Shown in pieces: positions 16,840 through 25,191 of a DNA stretch of 64,000 nucleotides. Every line of letters starts with the position of its first letter. The first letter of the stretch is position 1. The DNA comes from QKMZ01 sp012965515 (lineage in GTDB: Bacteria; Cyanobacteriota; Vampirovibrionia; Obscuribacterales; Obscuribacteraceae). The stretch is taken from assembly GCA_937879965.1 (NCBI GenBank), contig CALFMP010000038.1:119016-183015 (forward strand). Reading direction: 5' to 3'. The notes below the pieces were generated by a model. It saw only the letters and a list, made by a program, of their open reading frames with translations. It was not told where the DNA came from and made no database searches. A program made the translations under genes and the position numbers.

Positions 16840-17367
16840 CTAGCGGCTATGCGCCTTTTCTTCATGAATAGCATTGACGTCTTTGGCGCCGAGTTCTTTG
16901 AAAATCTTCTCTGCAGCTTTAACCTCGTCCTTGTTTTCGGTGTGAACTGAAATGAAAATTCTGTTCAGTTCCTTCATCTTTCCTTCGTACTGTTTTGCTT
17001 CGATTTCCGGCATCCCAAGCCCGATCAAACCACCACTCAATCCGCCGACAGCGCCACCAACTGCGGCACCACTAAGTGCAGCCATGATTGGACCGGCAGC
17101 AATAAATGCACCGAGACCAGGCAAGGCAAGCGCACCAACGCCAGCCAACCATCCCATGGCACCACCGAGAACCATTCCGGCTCCAGCGCCAGCTGAAGCG
17201 CCTTCCGGAGCTTTGCTGTGCTTCTCATAGCCGGCGTCTCTGAAACCTGCGGTATCAGGCATTAACAATGAAATATCCGCACTTCTGAACCCAGCGTTCT
17301 TCAAGCTGCCAACGATCGAATCAGCTTGCATAAGATCATTTACCAAACATACAACTGCGATTGACAT
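16840..17367 (-). CDS. glycine-zipper stress protein (YflT/DUF3341-like)
   Basis: 175 residues. An N-terminal alpha/beta part (VVCLVNDLMQADSIVGSLKNAGF, DISLLMPD) resembles the domain of general stress protein 17M/YflT. Residues about 55-120 are a long Gly/Ala-rich hydrophobic stretch (GAGAGMVLGGAMGWLAG, GAAVGGAVGGLSGGLIGLG), a glycine zipper likely to insert in or span the membrane. A second alpha/beta part (IFISVHTENKDEVKAAEKIFKELGA) follows. The layout matches proteins that sense or protect membranes, but the function is unknown. A GGAGGG site precedes the ATG. It lies between the CsbD and BON genes. Confidence 0.82.
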   Translation of the reverse strand: MSIAVVCLVNDLMQADSIVGSLKNAGFRSADISLLMPDTAGFRDAGYEKHSKAPEGASAGAGAGMVLGGAMGWLAGVGALALPGLGAFIAAGPIMAALSGAAVGGAVGGLSGGLIGLGMPEIEAKQYEGKMKELNRIFISVHTENKDEVKAAEKIFKELGAKDVNAIHEEKAHSR

Positions 17368-17392
17368 TACAAAACCCTCCTACAGGCTCCGT

Positions 17393-17986
17393 TTATTTTG
17401 CGTTCACTTCCAACTCATCCAAAACTTTGGAATCGTCTGCAAACTTCCTTGCGGCACTGGCAACCTTCACCTTTTCGGATTCGCTGTTCACGACACCGCG
17501 CAGGGTAACGGTGCCGTTGATTACGACTACTTTTACGTTCTTCGCGTTGATTGATAGACTTTTGTCGTTGACCAACTCTTTTCTTATTGATTGCAATCTA
17601 TCAATGTCAGCTTTCTTCTCAGATTGAACTTGCGGTGTAGGAGATTCCTTGCGTGAATCTCCGTAGTTTTGCGCCGTGTTATCAGGCTTCTTCGACTCCA
17701 TCTTGTCCAGCTTTGCAATCAGTTTTTTGCGCGCTTTAGTGAGCTTCACTCCTTTCCGTGCGGGAAGGAGTCCGTCGTACTTGGCGCGAATTTCAGCTTC
17801 TTGCTGCTCCAAAGCCTTTTGATCTGCGCGCAACTGAACTATTGCCTCACGAGACACCGAACCGGTCTTTTCTGCCTCATCGATCCGATTATTCAGTGTG
17901 ACGCGATTGTTTGCGAGTGCGGCACCGGACATGATTGCCAACGCCGCTAAGACAGATGAAAACGTCGAAAAGGCTCTGCTCTTCAT
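17393..17986 (-). CDS. exported BON-domain protein
   Basis: 197 residues. It has a signal peptide (about 1-25, cleavage after ALA), a lysine-rich helical middle part (about 30-110) likely to be coiled coil, and a C-terminal BON domain (about 130-195) with VKVVVINGTVTLRGVVNSESEKVKVASAARKF. BON domains bind phospholipids in the periplasm (OsmY type), and members are often osmotic or envelope-stress induced. The start MKSRAF at 17986 has an AGGAG site; an in-frame start at 18028 would put 14 residues before the signal peptide. It lies 25 nt upstream of the glycine-zipper gene in the same direction. Confidence 0.9.
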   Translation of the reverse strand: MKSRAFSTFSSVLAALAIMSGAALANNRVTLNNRIDEAEKTGSVSREAIVQLRADQKALEQQEAEIRAKYDGLLPARKGVKLTKARKKLIAKLDKMESKKPDNTAQNYGDSRKESPTPQVQSEKKADIDRLQSIRKELVNDKSLSINAKNVKVVVINGTVTLRGVVNSESEKVKVASAARKFADDSKVLDELEVNAK

Positions 17987-18390
17987 GTGACAAAACTCCT
18001 CTTGTACAGTTGAAAAAGAAACAGTCAATCAATTGAAAGTTTCGTGTTCGCCATTAAAGTCGCCAGAACAATACCGCTGCAAACGCCTTATTGAACTAGT
18101 AATTGTGGGACCAGCGCGTGAGGGTAACAGTTCCCACTTCCGGTTCTTCGTAATGATTAGTTGGATCCGGCCTTGAAAAAGTGGCAGGACAGACAAACGT
18201 AGAAAAGTACTGTAGTAATTTTTCAGACCTGGGGAACAACGCGGCGAATGCTCGGTCTTCCCCAAATTGGACTAGCATCATCAAAAAAAACGGTCCGGAC
18301 TGAGTCGCGGACCGAATAATTAGGGTGAAAAATATGCACCTGTGGTTTTGAAACAGGGGACGCACATAATGCGCCCCACGCGTCGCTTAT
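17987..18390. other. 404-bp gap with terminator and palindrome
   Basis: Contains the promoter side of the BON gene, the hairpin terminator at 18283-18314 and, at 18356-18377, an imperfect copy of the dispersed palindrome (GGGGACGCA...TGCGCCCC). No coding sequence is supported. Confidence 0.5.
18283..18314 (-). terminator. intrinsic terminator of the 18391-18738 gene
   Basis: Read on the minus strand: stem CGGTCCG, 10-nt loop, stem CGGACCG, then eight T. It lies about 80 nt past the stop of the small gene at 18391 and should separate it from the BON gene. Confidence 0.8.
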
Positions 18391-18738
18391 TTAGTTGTTT
18401 CCGTGCGGGTCGTACTCTGAGATGAGCTGCTTCTGAACGCTGATTCTCTCGAATTGACTAGAGCCGGGCATCTCGTGAACATGCAGGAACAAGTCACCAT
18501 TGCTGCCACCATTTTCATTCCACCACTTTTGAAGTTCTCTGCGAATAGACTCAGCTTGAAGTGAGAGATCGGGAGTTTCTCCGAAGAAAACAACTGTATG
18601 ATTTTTCGGACGACTAACGGCGTCAGCCTTGTAAGTGACGGCGTAGATTGCTCCACCTCCGGCAGGCTTCCACTGCTCGAGGGTGCCTCCAGACATGAAT
18701 CTATAGCGATTACGTTTTCCAAAAGTCAGCGCGCTCAT
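18391..18738 (-). CDS. small hypothetical protein
   Basis: 115 residues, soluble, mixed charge, no signal peptide. No family recognised. A middle block NHTVVFFGETPDLSLQAESIRRELQKWW followed by GDLFLHVHEMPG suggests alternating strand, helix, strand. A GGGAG site lies 6 nt before the ATG, which supports a real gene. It follows the RRM gene by 71 nt on the same strand, separated by a GC-rich hairpin at 18771-18798, and has its own terminator downstream. It may be co-expressed with the RNA-binding protein. Confidence 0.7.
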   Translation of the reverse strand: MSALTFGKRNRYRFMSGGTLEQWKPAGGGAIYAVTYKADAVSRPKNHTVVFFGETPDLSLQAESIRRELQKWWNENGGSNGDLFLHVHEMPGSSQFERISVQKQLISEYDPHGNN

Positions 18739-18770
18739 TCTTTACTCCCTCTCTTAGATTGCCGCTCCAG

Positions 18771-18798
18771 CGGCTCGGAACCTCACGGTCCCGAGCCG
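18771..18798 (-). terminator. GC-rich hairpin after the RRM gene
   Basis: Arms CGGCTCGG and CCGAGCCG with a 12-nt loop between the RRM stop (18810) and the next gene. There is no T-run on the minus side, so it may be only a weak or partial terminator, or an RNA-stabilising 3' end. Confidence 0.45.
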
Positions 18799-18809
18799 TC
18801 AGAGAAAAA

Positions 18810-19094
18810 TTACCTGCGATTTGTGCCGAAGCTTTGGGCCCGCTTTTCGCGTGACTCAGCCAGTGACACATGAAGCGTGCGTCCACCGAACTCACGACCT
18901 TCTAGACCACGCATTGCAGATTCTGCCTCTTGTTGAGTAGACATCTCAACGAAGCCGAAACCACGTGCCTTGCCTGTGGCTCTGTCCATTACGACTGTTG
19001 CAGAGGTCACATCACCAAATTCGGTGAATAGTTCCCTAAGTTCGCTGTCACCACAGTTGAACGAAATATTGCCTACAAATAGTTTGTTTTGCAT
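18810..19094 (-). CDS. RRM-type RNA-binding protein
   Basis: 94 residues, one RNA recognition motif with a short basic tail, the layout of cyanobacterial Rbp proteins. RNP2 is LFVGNIS near the N-terminus and RNP1 is RGFGFVEM; both carry the aromatic residues that stack on RNA. The tail SREKRAQSFGTNRR is basic. In cyanobacteria such proteins rise in the cold or guide mRNA localisation; the role here is inferred. The start MQNKLF is chosen because the RRM begins there; an upstream in-frame start at 19148 adds unrelated residues. Another RRM gene lies divergently at 19513. Confidence 0.95.
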   Translation of the reverse strand: MQNKLFVGNISFNCGDSELRELFTEFGDVTSATVVMDRATGKARGFGFVEMSTQQEAESAMRGLEGREFGGRTLHVSLAESREKRAQSFGTNRR

Positions 19095-19512
19095 TTGAAT
19101 TGAACCTATGATTTGAGTATTTGATCCAAGGCTGAAGCATTGGACCACAGAAAAGTCAGACAGAATCGAAGTTCAAAGCAAACGCTACGAAACCACGTAA
19201 CTGCGGCACGGCAAGAGAAATTTTTGAATCGAATGAAACTTTCGTGTATGGCTTCACAAACTCTACCTTCGGGCTTTAAAACTCGAAGGTGAGCAATAGC
19301 CTGACTCTTCCCATCATAGCACAGACTTTTCCAGTCCCAGGGGGCCTGCCGCGGGCGCCTTGTGGTATGATGTCAGTAGATTAGTTTGTGAAAGTGTGCC
19401 TTTCGCTGGGATTTGAGACCTGTTGAACCGCCTCTATTTGCACTCGGTCTTGTTTGGACGGCTGTGCCAAACATTGACGTTACGGATGAAAAAGATAGGC
19501 GGTTGATTAAGC
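19095..19512. promoter_or_regulatory. 418-bp region between two divergent RRM genes
   Basis: Contains a hairpin ACCTTCG...CGAAGGT (19265-19290) and, for the plus-strand gene, an extended -10 candidate TGG-TATGAT at 19363-19371 that would leave a leader of about 135 nt. A long leader on both sides fits post-transcriptional or cold-responsive control, as in cyanobacterial rbp genes, but this is inference. Confidence 0.4.
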
Positions 19513-19800
19513 ATGAGTTGCAAAATCTTGATAGGGAATTTGGATGTGGATGCCGACGAAGATGGTATTCGCGAGTTTGTCCTGCCAATTATGAGTCAGG
19601 TTGTCTCGCTCGAGGTTCCCAAAGAAGAAAGAACCGGAAAGAACAGAGGCTACGCTTATGTTGTCGTGCGGTCCGAAGCCGAGGCGCACAATGCTGTCCG
19701 CCTTCTTCATGGACGCAACTCGCTCGGACGCAATCTCACTATCACCGTTGTTGAAACAACTCCGGTAAAAGGAAAATGGTATAAATTCGGCGCCGTTTAG
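19513..19800 (+). CDS. RRM-type RNA-binding protein, divergent paralogue
   Basis: 95 residues, a second single-RRM protein. RNP2 is ILIGNLD and RNP1 is NRGYAYVVV, with LGRNLTITVVE as the final strand. It is clearly more diverged from the typical cyanobacterial Rbp than the neighbour at 18810, with a longer, more acidic helix 1 (VDADEDGIREFVLPIMSQVV). The two genes diverge from a shared 418-bp region, so they may be co-regulated. No strong ribosome site; ATG 19513 is the only reasonable start. Confidence 0.92.
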   Translation: MSCKILIGNLDVDADEDGIREFVLPIMSQVVSLEVPKEERTGKNRGYAYVVVRSEAEAHNAVRLLHGRNSLGRNLTITVVETTPVKGKWYKFGAV

Positions 19801-19854
19801 ATCTGATACCGCTGGTAATGCCGCGCATAACCTTTCCGAATTCATCCAAGCTGC

Positions 19855-20058
19855 TTAAGCAATCTTTCTGTCATACATGGAAATCCAAGCAACTGTTCTG
19901 CGTGGACGAGTGAAGTCTACGCTAGTGACACCTTCATGGTCTTCGATATGATGAATGAACTCTTTGAACTGGACTGTAAGCATCCTTTTCAGATCATTAT
20001 CCAGTTGAACGATCGAGTAAGCAGTTTCATTCTTTAGTTGTTCGGAACTAGATTTCAT
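19855..20058 (-). CDS. small hypothetical protein
   Basis: 67 residues. The start MKSSSEQ at 20058 has GGAGG about 9 nt upstream, so this is very likely translated; the longer frame from 20079 has no site. The sequence suggests a helix (LDNDLKRMLTVQFKEFIHHIED) followed by two strands (GVTSVDFTRPRRTVAWISMY), reminiscent of half of a ferredoxin-like domain. No family recognised. Its stop lies 54 nt from that of the converging RRM gene. Confidence 0.65.
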   Translation of the reverse strand: MKSSSEQLKNETAYSIVQLDNDLKRMLTVQFKEFIHHIEDHEGVTSVDFTRPRRTVAWISMYDRKIA

Positions 20059-20188
20059 GGCTATCGCCTCCATCTCCACATCATGCAGTTAAAGACCACT
20101 CAGTTCCTTAACATGTTCCTTTACACATATATGGAAAACCCCAATGTATGTATTAGCGAAAACGTAGACTGAGATGGGGTTTCACCAC

Positions 20189-21769
20189 TCAAGCAGTTTG
20201 GTCTAGATTTTTCAAAGGCAGGGGCATCTGTCTGAAATCTTCCTGGTCCCCTGTCATCTGTTTCGCTTCCAAATCGCTGTTGGCTGGTCCGTCAATAACC
20301 TCACCGGTACAATCAAATCTAGAGCCATGTGCAGGGCAATCCCAGGTTTTTTCAGCGGAATTCCAGCAGACGATGCCCTTTGCGTGAGGGCACACGGCGG
20401 AGCATTCGACAACCACTCCGTTGGCATCTTTATACACAGCGAAGTGTTGTACACCGCGAGCAATGATTGCACCTTCACCCGGTGGAATTTCCTCGGCCGA
20501 CTCAACCTGTCCGCCCGAGAAATACTTCGAGTATTGCGCTACTGAATTGACGTTTTCTTTTAGATACTCGCTAAGAGTTGCAGCAGTTTTCCGGCTGGGA
20601 TCATATATCTCGGAATAGATATTCTCTCGCCCAACGATCTGGTCACAGATAATTTTTGCTGCCAAAGTGCCATTCGTAATACCAGAGCCCGAGTAGCCGG
20701 TGGCAACATAGAAATTCTCTGATTGACCAGGATCTCTTCCAATAAACGGAAGCCCATCCACAGGTTCATAAATTTGTCCGGACCATCTGTACTCAATTGG
20801 TCCAAGCTGCGGCAGCATCATTCGCGCCCACGCTTCAAGTTTGTTGTAGCGTTCGTCATAATCTGATTCTTGCCCCGTGCGATGGTCTTCTCCGCCTATG
20901 ATTGCGTAGATCTTGTCACCCTTTTGCGCACTGCGAATATAGTGATAAGGGTCTTCGGTGTCCATGTACAGTCCTGGTGGTATAACGTCCTGCTCCACTT
21001 GACCGGCAATGACGTAGGTTCTGTATGCGGTTTGCTTCGTATGAATTGAAATCAAATCAGTGATTGGCGAGTGCGTTGCGACGATTACATTATTGGCTAT
21101 AATCTCGCGATCGTTGGCTGTCGTCAGTTTTGCTGGCTGCCCTTTTTCAAAACCGGAAACGTGAGTGCCGGAGTAAATCCTTCCACCCAATTCAGTAATG
21201 CGCGCAGCGAGCCCATACAAGTATTTGAGAACGTCAAACTGCGCTTGATGATTAAGCATCAAATACGGTATCTCGCGATGCGACCAAAGCGAAGTCTCTC
21301 CAAAGACAACATTATTGAAACCAATATTCTGCATCGCTTGCATCTCTTGGAAGAGCGTTTCCGTTTTATCCTGTTGCCCGAGCAAAAGAAATGCGTCGAC
21401 ATGAGAATAATCGCAATCGATACGTTCCAGAGCCACGATATGACCTATTTCACTAACGGCTTCCATCTGGCTGGCTGCGATTTTGGTCGCTTTCGCCTCA
21501 CCGAAGATGCGGACCAGCTCTTCATAACGCCTATCGAGAAATGACGTTATGTGAGCTGTGGTTCTCTTTGTCTGTCCACCGCCCAGGGCACCATCATCGA
21601 GGATAAGAACCTCTTTTCCTTCTTTTGCCAGATAGTATCCGGCGGTGAGACCGGTGATTCCAGCTCCTACGATCGCCACCTCACAACTGGTATTTGTCGC
21701 CAGCGGCTGAAATTCAGGCATCGCAGTCGAGTCGTCCCAGAGCGGGGTGGAAGGTCTTGAAAAAGTCAT
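20189..21769 (-). CDS. FAD-dependent oxidoreductase with C-terminal Rieske domain
   Basis: 526 residues. The DAO-type FAD domain (about 25-400) begins CEVAIVGAGITGLTAGYYLAKEGKEV and ends YVATGYSGSGITNG. A Rieske [2Fe-2S] domain follows (about 435-510) with ligands C460, H462 (CPH) and C478, H481 (CPAH). The architecture is the same as cyanobacterial and Bacillus YhfW-like enzymes of unknown substrate; electrons could pass between the flavin and the cluster. GAGGA precedes the ATG. It is transcribed towards the small gene and is 62 nt from the hemerythrin-domain gene upstream. Its place in a stress-flavoured block hints at a redox-defence role, inferred. Confidence 0.93.
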   Translation of the reverse strand: MTFSRPSTPLWDDSTAMPEFQPLATNTSCEVAIVGAGITGLTAGYYLAKEGKEVLILDDGALGGGQTKRTTAHITSFLDRRYEELVRIFGEAKATKIAASQMEAVSEIGHIVALERIDCDYSHVDAFLLLGQQDKTETLFQEMQAMQNIGFNNVVFGETSLWSHREIPYLMLNHQAQFDVLKYLYGLAARITELGGRIYSGTHVSGFEKGQPAKLTTANDREIIANNVIVATHSPITDLISIHTKQTAYRTYVIAGQVEQDVIPPGLYMDTEDPYHYIRSAQKGDKIYAIIGGEDHRTGQESDYDERYNKLEAWARMMLPQLGPIEYRWSGQIYEPVDGLPFIGRDPGQSENFYVATGYSGSGITNGTLAAKIICDQIVGRENIYSEIYDPSRKTAATLSEYLKENVNSVAQYSKYFSGGQVESAEEIPPGEGAIIARGVQHFAVYKDANGVVVECSAVCPHAKGIVCWNSAEKTWDCPAHGSRFDCTGEVIDGPANSDLEAKQMTGDQEDFRQMPLPLKNLDQTA

Positions 21770-21831
21770 AAATCTGTCCTCGATCTATTTTTCTGATTCT
21801 GATTATGAGATGCAGCTGCTTTGTCAAATAC

Positions 21832-22491
21832 CTAAGCAGCAGAATTTTTCTTTCGCGTGCGTTTTTCTTTTGGTTTGGTAGCAGATTCTTTCGCCGCTGA
21901 CTTCTGCGCAGACTTTGGTTTGTCAGAAACCAATTCACCGGCTTCGCTGCCACCATACAATTCTTCTACTGGCTGCACACCGGCGCGCTCCATATTTTTT
22001 TCAGGGAATTCCTTGCCTAACAGTTCTTCCCTGCGAACTTTCACTTTCGCACCTATCTCTTCAAGCTCATCCTGTGGGAGTCTCGGGAGCATTTCCCACT
22101 CTTCTTCTTTAACGTGATGTTCGATCATTTCCTTGAGAACTTTCACTTTTGCGTCAGTTTTTTCGTCCATCGCCCGGACTTTCTTAATCTCCGCAATGAT
22201 CAAGTCGATAACATGGTGCTCTTCTTTCGCTTCTGTAACGTGCTCTTCTGCACCCTCGACTTCCGGGTAGACAAGCTCTTCTTCAAGCTTCGTATGAATA
22301 TCCAGCTCCGCAAAAATTTCACGCAAGACCTTGCGTTTCTCGCGAGTTGCTGATGCTGGCAATTGTTCGTACTTTGCAAACAGTTCGCTCACTCGCCGAT
22401 GGTCAGCCTTCAACATTTCAACAATGTCGGCATGAGCAGCCTCGCCGGATTCGCTCGAAAGTCCGAATATTGCATTCAAAATCTTGTTCAT
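21832..22491 (-). CDS. hemerythrin HHE-domain protein
   Basis: 219 residues. Residues about 20-145 form a hemerythrin-like four-helix bundle with spaced metal-ligand His/Glu: MLKADHRRVSELFAKYE, DIHTKLEEELVYPEVE, EEHHVIDLIIAEI and EHHVKEEEWEMLPRL. Such non-haem diiron proteins bind oxygen, nitric oxide or iron, or act as repair and stress proteins. The C-terminal 60 residues are Lys/Ala/Ser-rich, like a histone-H1-type tail (SAQKSAAKESATKPKEKRTR), so nucleic acid binding is possible. GAGGAG precedes the ATG. It lies 62 nt upstream of the FAD/Rieske gene, probably in one operon. Confidence 0.92.
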   Translation of the reverse strand: MNKILNAIFGLSSESGEAAHADIVEMLKADHRRVSELFAKYEQLPASATREKRKVLREIFAELDIHTKLEEELVYPEVEGAEEHVTEAKEEHHVIDLIIAEIKKVRAMDEKTDAKVKVLKEMIEHHVKEEEWEMLPRLPQDELEEIGAKVKVRREELLGKEFPEKNMERAGVQPVEELYGGSEAGELVSDKPKSAQKSAAKESATKPKEKRTRKKNSAA

Positions 22492-22692
22492 TACGATGTC
22501 TCCTCGATGCCTTCTCTAGATGCTTTTTGGATGCTGCCATGCTAGACCGCAATGAGCAGCAATAGTTCCGAGTACATGTAGAAAGATGGCGTCCCTGGCG
22601 CGTTTAGGAATGGTAACGGGCGATGCATGGCGTCGCCCGTAAAAGCACAGGAAATGCGTGGTATCGTTCTCGGTTACAATGCCCGAGGCTCC
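22492..22692. repeat. gap with a dispersed palindrome
   Basis: At 22616-22640 the arms ACGGGCGA and TCGCCCGT surround TGCATGGCG, a copy of the palindrome family. It lies between the Gfo/Idh/MocA stop (22693, minus) and the hemerythrin promoter. Nothing else seen. Confidence 0.7.
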
Positions 22693-23808
22693 TTACTTGG
22701 AGCCTGATTCAGCATGCACCAGTTTCGGCTTGTCCACACCTGGCTTTTTGATCACCTGCTCCGGTCCAGGATAGGCATCCTTCTCTACAAGCTTTACGCC
22801 GACTGTCTTGCCTGTCATCAGAGATTCATTAATCGCCTCGATGACGAGCATATCCGCCAGACCTTCCAGTCCGGACGGCTCCGGAATAGTGTCATTAATG
22901 ATGCAATCGGAAAAATGCAGCAACTCCGGTGCAAACTGGTCACGCTTCGGAATCTCTTTCTCCGTGTGCCTTTTACCTTGCTGTATCTCGTATTTGAGTT
23001 CAGTGGCGTAATCGTAAGCGGGATCCATAGAGCAATGTCCCTCGGTACCCACAACGTCGTATCGCGAGCGATCAGAGGCGCCAAAACTGCAAACGAACGT
23101 TGCAATTCGCTCGTCCGGAAAGCGCATGACAGCGCCTACAGTTTCATCAATCGAAGCAAAGCGCTCATCAGTGCAAGAAGCGGCTAATGCGGTCACCTCG
23201 ATCGGTTCCGATTGGAACAGATACCGGGCTGCATTGATACAGTAAATGCCAATATCATAAAGTGGACCACCACCCATGTTGCCTTTGGTGCGGATATTTC
23301 CTTCCTTTACCTGCAAGGTAAACGTCGAGTTGAACAAACGTGGATCACCAATTTTCTTGCTGCTGCAAACTTCCACCATCTTCATGTTTGCTTCCTCGAA
23401 GTGGAGGCGATAGGCGATCATTAGCTTCACGTTGTTTTGATCACAAGCTTCGATCATTTGAATGCACTCTTCGCTGTTCATCGCCATCGGTTTCTCGCAA
23501 AGGACATGCACACCTGCTTCTGCTGCGCGGATCGTGAAGTCCTTGTGCATGTTATTTGGCAAAGCTATATATAGGGCATCCAACTCCGACTCGCGCAAGC
23601 ACTGATCGAAATGATCGTAATCATAGAGTTCGTCCACTCCATACATCTTGCCGAGTTCTTTTAACTTAGTCGGGTCGTCTGAAACCAAAGCTGCTAGTAC
23701 AGAGTTCTTCTTCGCGTGCTCAAAAGCCGGCAGCACGGCGACCTGGGCGATGTGCCCCAAGCCGACGACTCCATAGCGAAGCTTTCGACCATTACTGGAT
23801 TGCGGCAT
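22693..23808 (-). CDS. Gfo/Idh/MocA family oxidoreductase
   Basis: 371 residues. The N-terminal NAD(P) Rossmann domain begins RYGVVGLGHIAQVAVLPAF, the catalytic-site motif is CEKPMAMN (EKP Lys), and the C-terminal domain has the sheet starting PRLFNSTFTLQ with DIGIYCINAARYLF (Asp and Tyr near the active site). This is the glucose-fructose oxidoreductase/GFOR-like branch; it would oxidise or reduce a sugar, inositol or similar polyol, but the substrate is unknown. GAGGAAG precedes the ATG. No sugar-metabolism gene is adjacent. The terminator at 23937-23964 isolates it from the gene upstream. Confidence 0.92.
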   Translation of the reverse strand: MPQSSNGRKLRYGVVGLGHIAQVAVLPAFEHAKKNSVLAALVSDDPTKLKELGKMYGVDELYDYDHFDQCLRESELDALYIALPNNMHKDFTIRAAEAGVHVLCEKPMAMNSEECIQMIEACDQNNVKLMIAYRLHFEEANMKMVEVCSSKKIGDPRLFNSTFTLQVKEGNIRTKGNMGGGPLYDIGIYCINAARYLFQSEPIEVTALAASCTDERFASIDETVGAVMRFPDERIATFVCSFGASDRSRYDVVGTEGHCSMDPAYDYATELKYEIQQGKRHTEKEIPKRDQFAPELLHFSDCIINDTIPEPSGLEGLADMLVIEAINESLMTGKTVGVKLVEKDAYPGPEQVIKKPGVDKPKLVHAESGSK

Positions 23809-23856
23809 AAAACTTCCTCGTGCGTGTTGTGAATAGTGAGGTGACGCACAGACAAA

Positions 23857-23876
23857 AGTACGGTTCCAGCCGTACT
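23857..23876. promoter_or_regulatory. hairpin in the oxidoreductase leader
   Basis: AGTACGG, 6-nt loop, CCGTACT, located about 50 to 70 nt upstream of the oxidoreductase start on the minus strand. It has no long T-run in the minus direction. It could be an operator or mRNA structure. Confidence 0.4.
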
Positions 23877-23935
23877 AAAAAAGTGTCTAACTTGAGATGC
23901 GGTTTTATACGAGCATATACAAAGCGCATCAGTTG

Positions 23936-23964
23936 CAAAAATCCCCAACCTTTCGGACGGGGAT
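23936..23964 (-). terminator. intrinsic terminator of the DUF2383 gene
   Basis: Minus strand: ATCCCC, 12-nt loop, GGGGAT followed by TTTTGC. Located about 100 nt after the stop at 24063. Confidence 0.7.
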
Positions 23965-24062
23965 CATGCTGGCGGTCTAACTTGTTTTTTGCTGCAAAGG
24001 CAGCGTCAATGTTTTCGCGAGATTGCTAATCTTGTGCTTCACCGACAATTGCCTAACAAATG

Positions 24063-24497
24063 TTACGCAGCTTTCGGTAGGTTCTTCAGCAACGTACTCA
24101 ATGCAAGGTGAGTTTCGTGTTGAGCTGGAAGAAGCTCGTTAAGGATGCACACTCTTACAGGTCCAATTACAAGATCGCGCTGAGCTTCATAATTGACGAG
24201 GCGCTCAGCTTCAGCTTGTTCGAGCATGGCAACCGAGTCCCTTTCATTAGGCGCGCTGTCTTGCACGAACTTATCAAAACCACCCCACAGACCAGCGCTT
24301 TCATTAGGAGTGCCGCCCATCGAAAGGACGTGACTGGTGAGAAGCGCTACGCGTGCCATGTGATTGTTGCGACAGTAAGTAAGCGTTTCCAGCACATCTG
24401 CTTGTCTGGCTTTACCAAGCGCTAGATCGTATGTTTCCACACAGCTTCTCTCGCCTGCCAAAAGCGAATTAAACTCATGTACAAATTCGTTATCCAT
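24063..24497 (-). CDS. DUF2383 ferritin-like protein
   Basis: 144 residues, all helical: FVHEFNSLLAGERSCVETYDLALGK, ETLTYCRNNHMARVALLTSHVLSMGG, AMLEQAEAERLVNYEAQRDL and LLPAQHETHLALSTLLKNL, with Glu/His pairs at ferritin-like ligand spacings. This matches the DUF2383 ferritin-like family, whose function is unsettled (often near stress or envelope genes). I start at MDNEFV (24497, AAGGA upstream); an in-frame ATG at 24569 would add 24 polar residues with no site. Isolated by its own terminator. Confidence 0.82.
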   Translation of the reverse strand: MDNEFVHEFNSLLAGERSCVETYDLALGKARQADVLETLTYCRNNHMARVALLTSHVLSMGGTPNESAGLWGGFDKFVQDSAPNERDSVAMLEQAEAERLVNYEAQRDLVIGPVRVCILNELLPAQHETHLALSTLLKNLPKAA

Positions 24498-24607
24498 CTC
24501 GTTTTTTTCCTTATGTTGATCTTTCGCTTGTTCCAAACTGTTTCTAGACTGTTCTAATAGTCTTGTCATTCAAATCAAATGCAAATCAAAGTTCATAGAC
24601 CACAAGT

Positions 24608-25045
24608 TTAGTCTGCGTTGATATGAATACCAGGAATTCTGACGCGGACTCTATCGCCATGCCCATCCTTGTCGACTTTGAGAAAGGGCGCGCGCACATG
24701 CACTGAGCCACTATTGTCGTCGGAATCCATTTTTACGAACGGCGCTCTAACTCGGACGCGGCCATCATTGGTTTCGTCTTCCGGGAGTCTTACATGGATG
24801 CCGTCACTCTCAGACGTCGTTATATGAACGTCGTCCTTAGAATCGACGGGGTCAATTTCCGTTGTCACCGTTGTCGTCTTGAGATGATCGCCTTCTCTCA
24901 CAACTTCGGTGCGCTGAGTGTAACCATCACCGGTGTGACTTGTTTCCGACACCTTCTGAGAGCACGAACACAGAAGACAGATTGTGGTGCCCACCAGAAT
25001 CGATCCAGTAAGCATTCTCGACATCGAAATAAAGTTCTTGGACAT
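24608..25045 (-). CDS. putative lipoprotein with a triplicated motif
   Basis: 145 residues. The N-terminal hydrophobic segment ends LLCSCSQ, a plausible lipobox with Cys29 as the lipidated residue. After a charged linker, the C-terminal half repeats one unit three times: GRVRVRAPFVKMD, GSVHVRAPFLKVD and DRVRVRIPGIHIN, each a beta-strand-like block of VxVR[AI]P. This looks like a small repeat domain exposed on the membrane surface or in the periplasm. No family is recognised. Confidence 0.75.
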   Translation of the reverse strand: MSKNFISMSRMLTGSILVGTTICLLCSCSQKVSETSHTGDGYTQRTEVVREGDHLKTTTVTTEIDPVDSKDDVHITTSESDGIHVRLPEDETNDGRVRVRAPFVKMDSDDNSGSVHVRAPFLKVDKDGHGDRVRVRIPGIHINAD

Positions 25046-25191
25046 AATTCACTCCACGTCTTAGGTCCCCTGCCCTGCCCCGTAATTCCATTTTTCGGGA
25101 AACCTGCCGGAGAGACGCGGAAAGTGTGTTCAAGTTCCTTAGACTTTTTCGAAACTTGCAGGAAAGCGCGAAACCGAAGCCTGGATGGACG

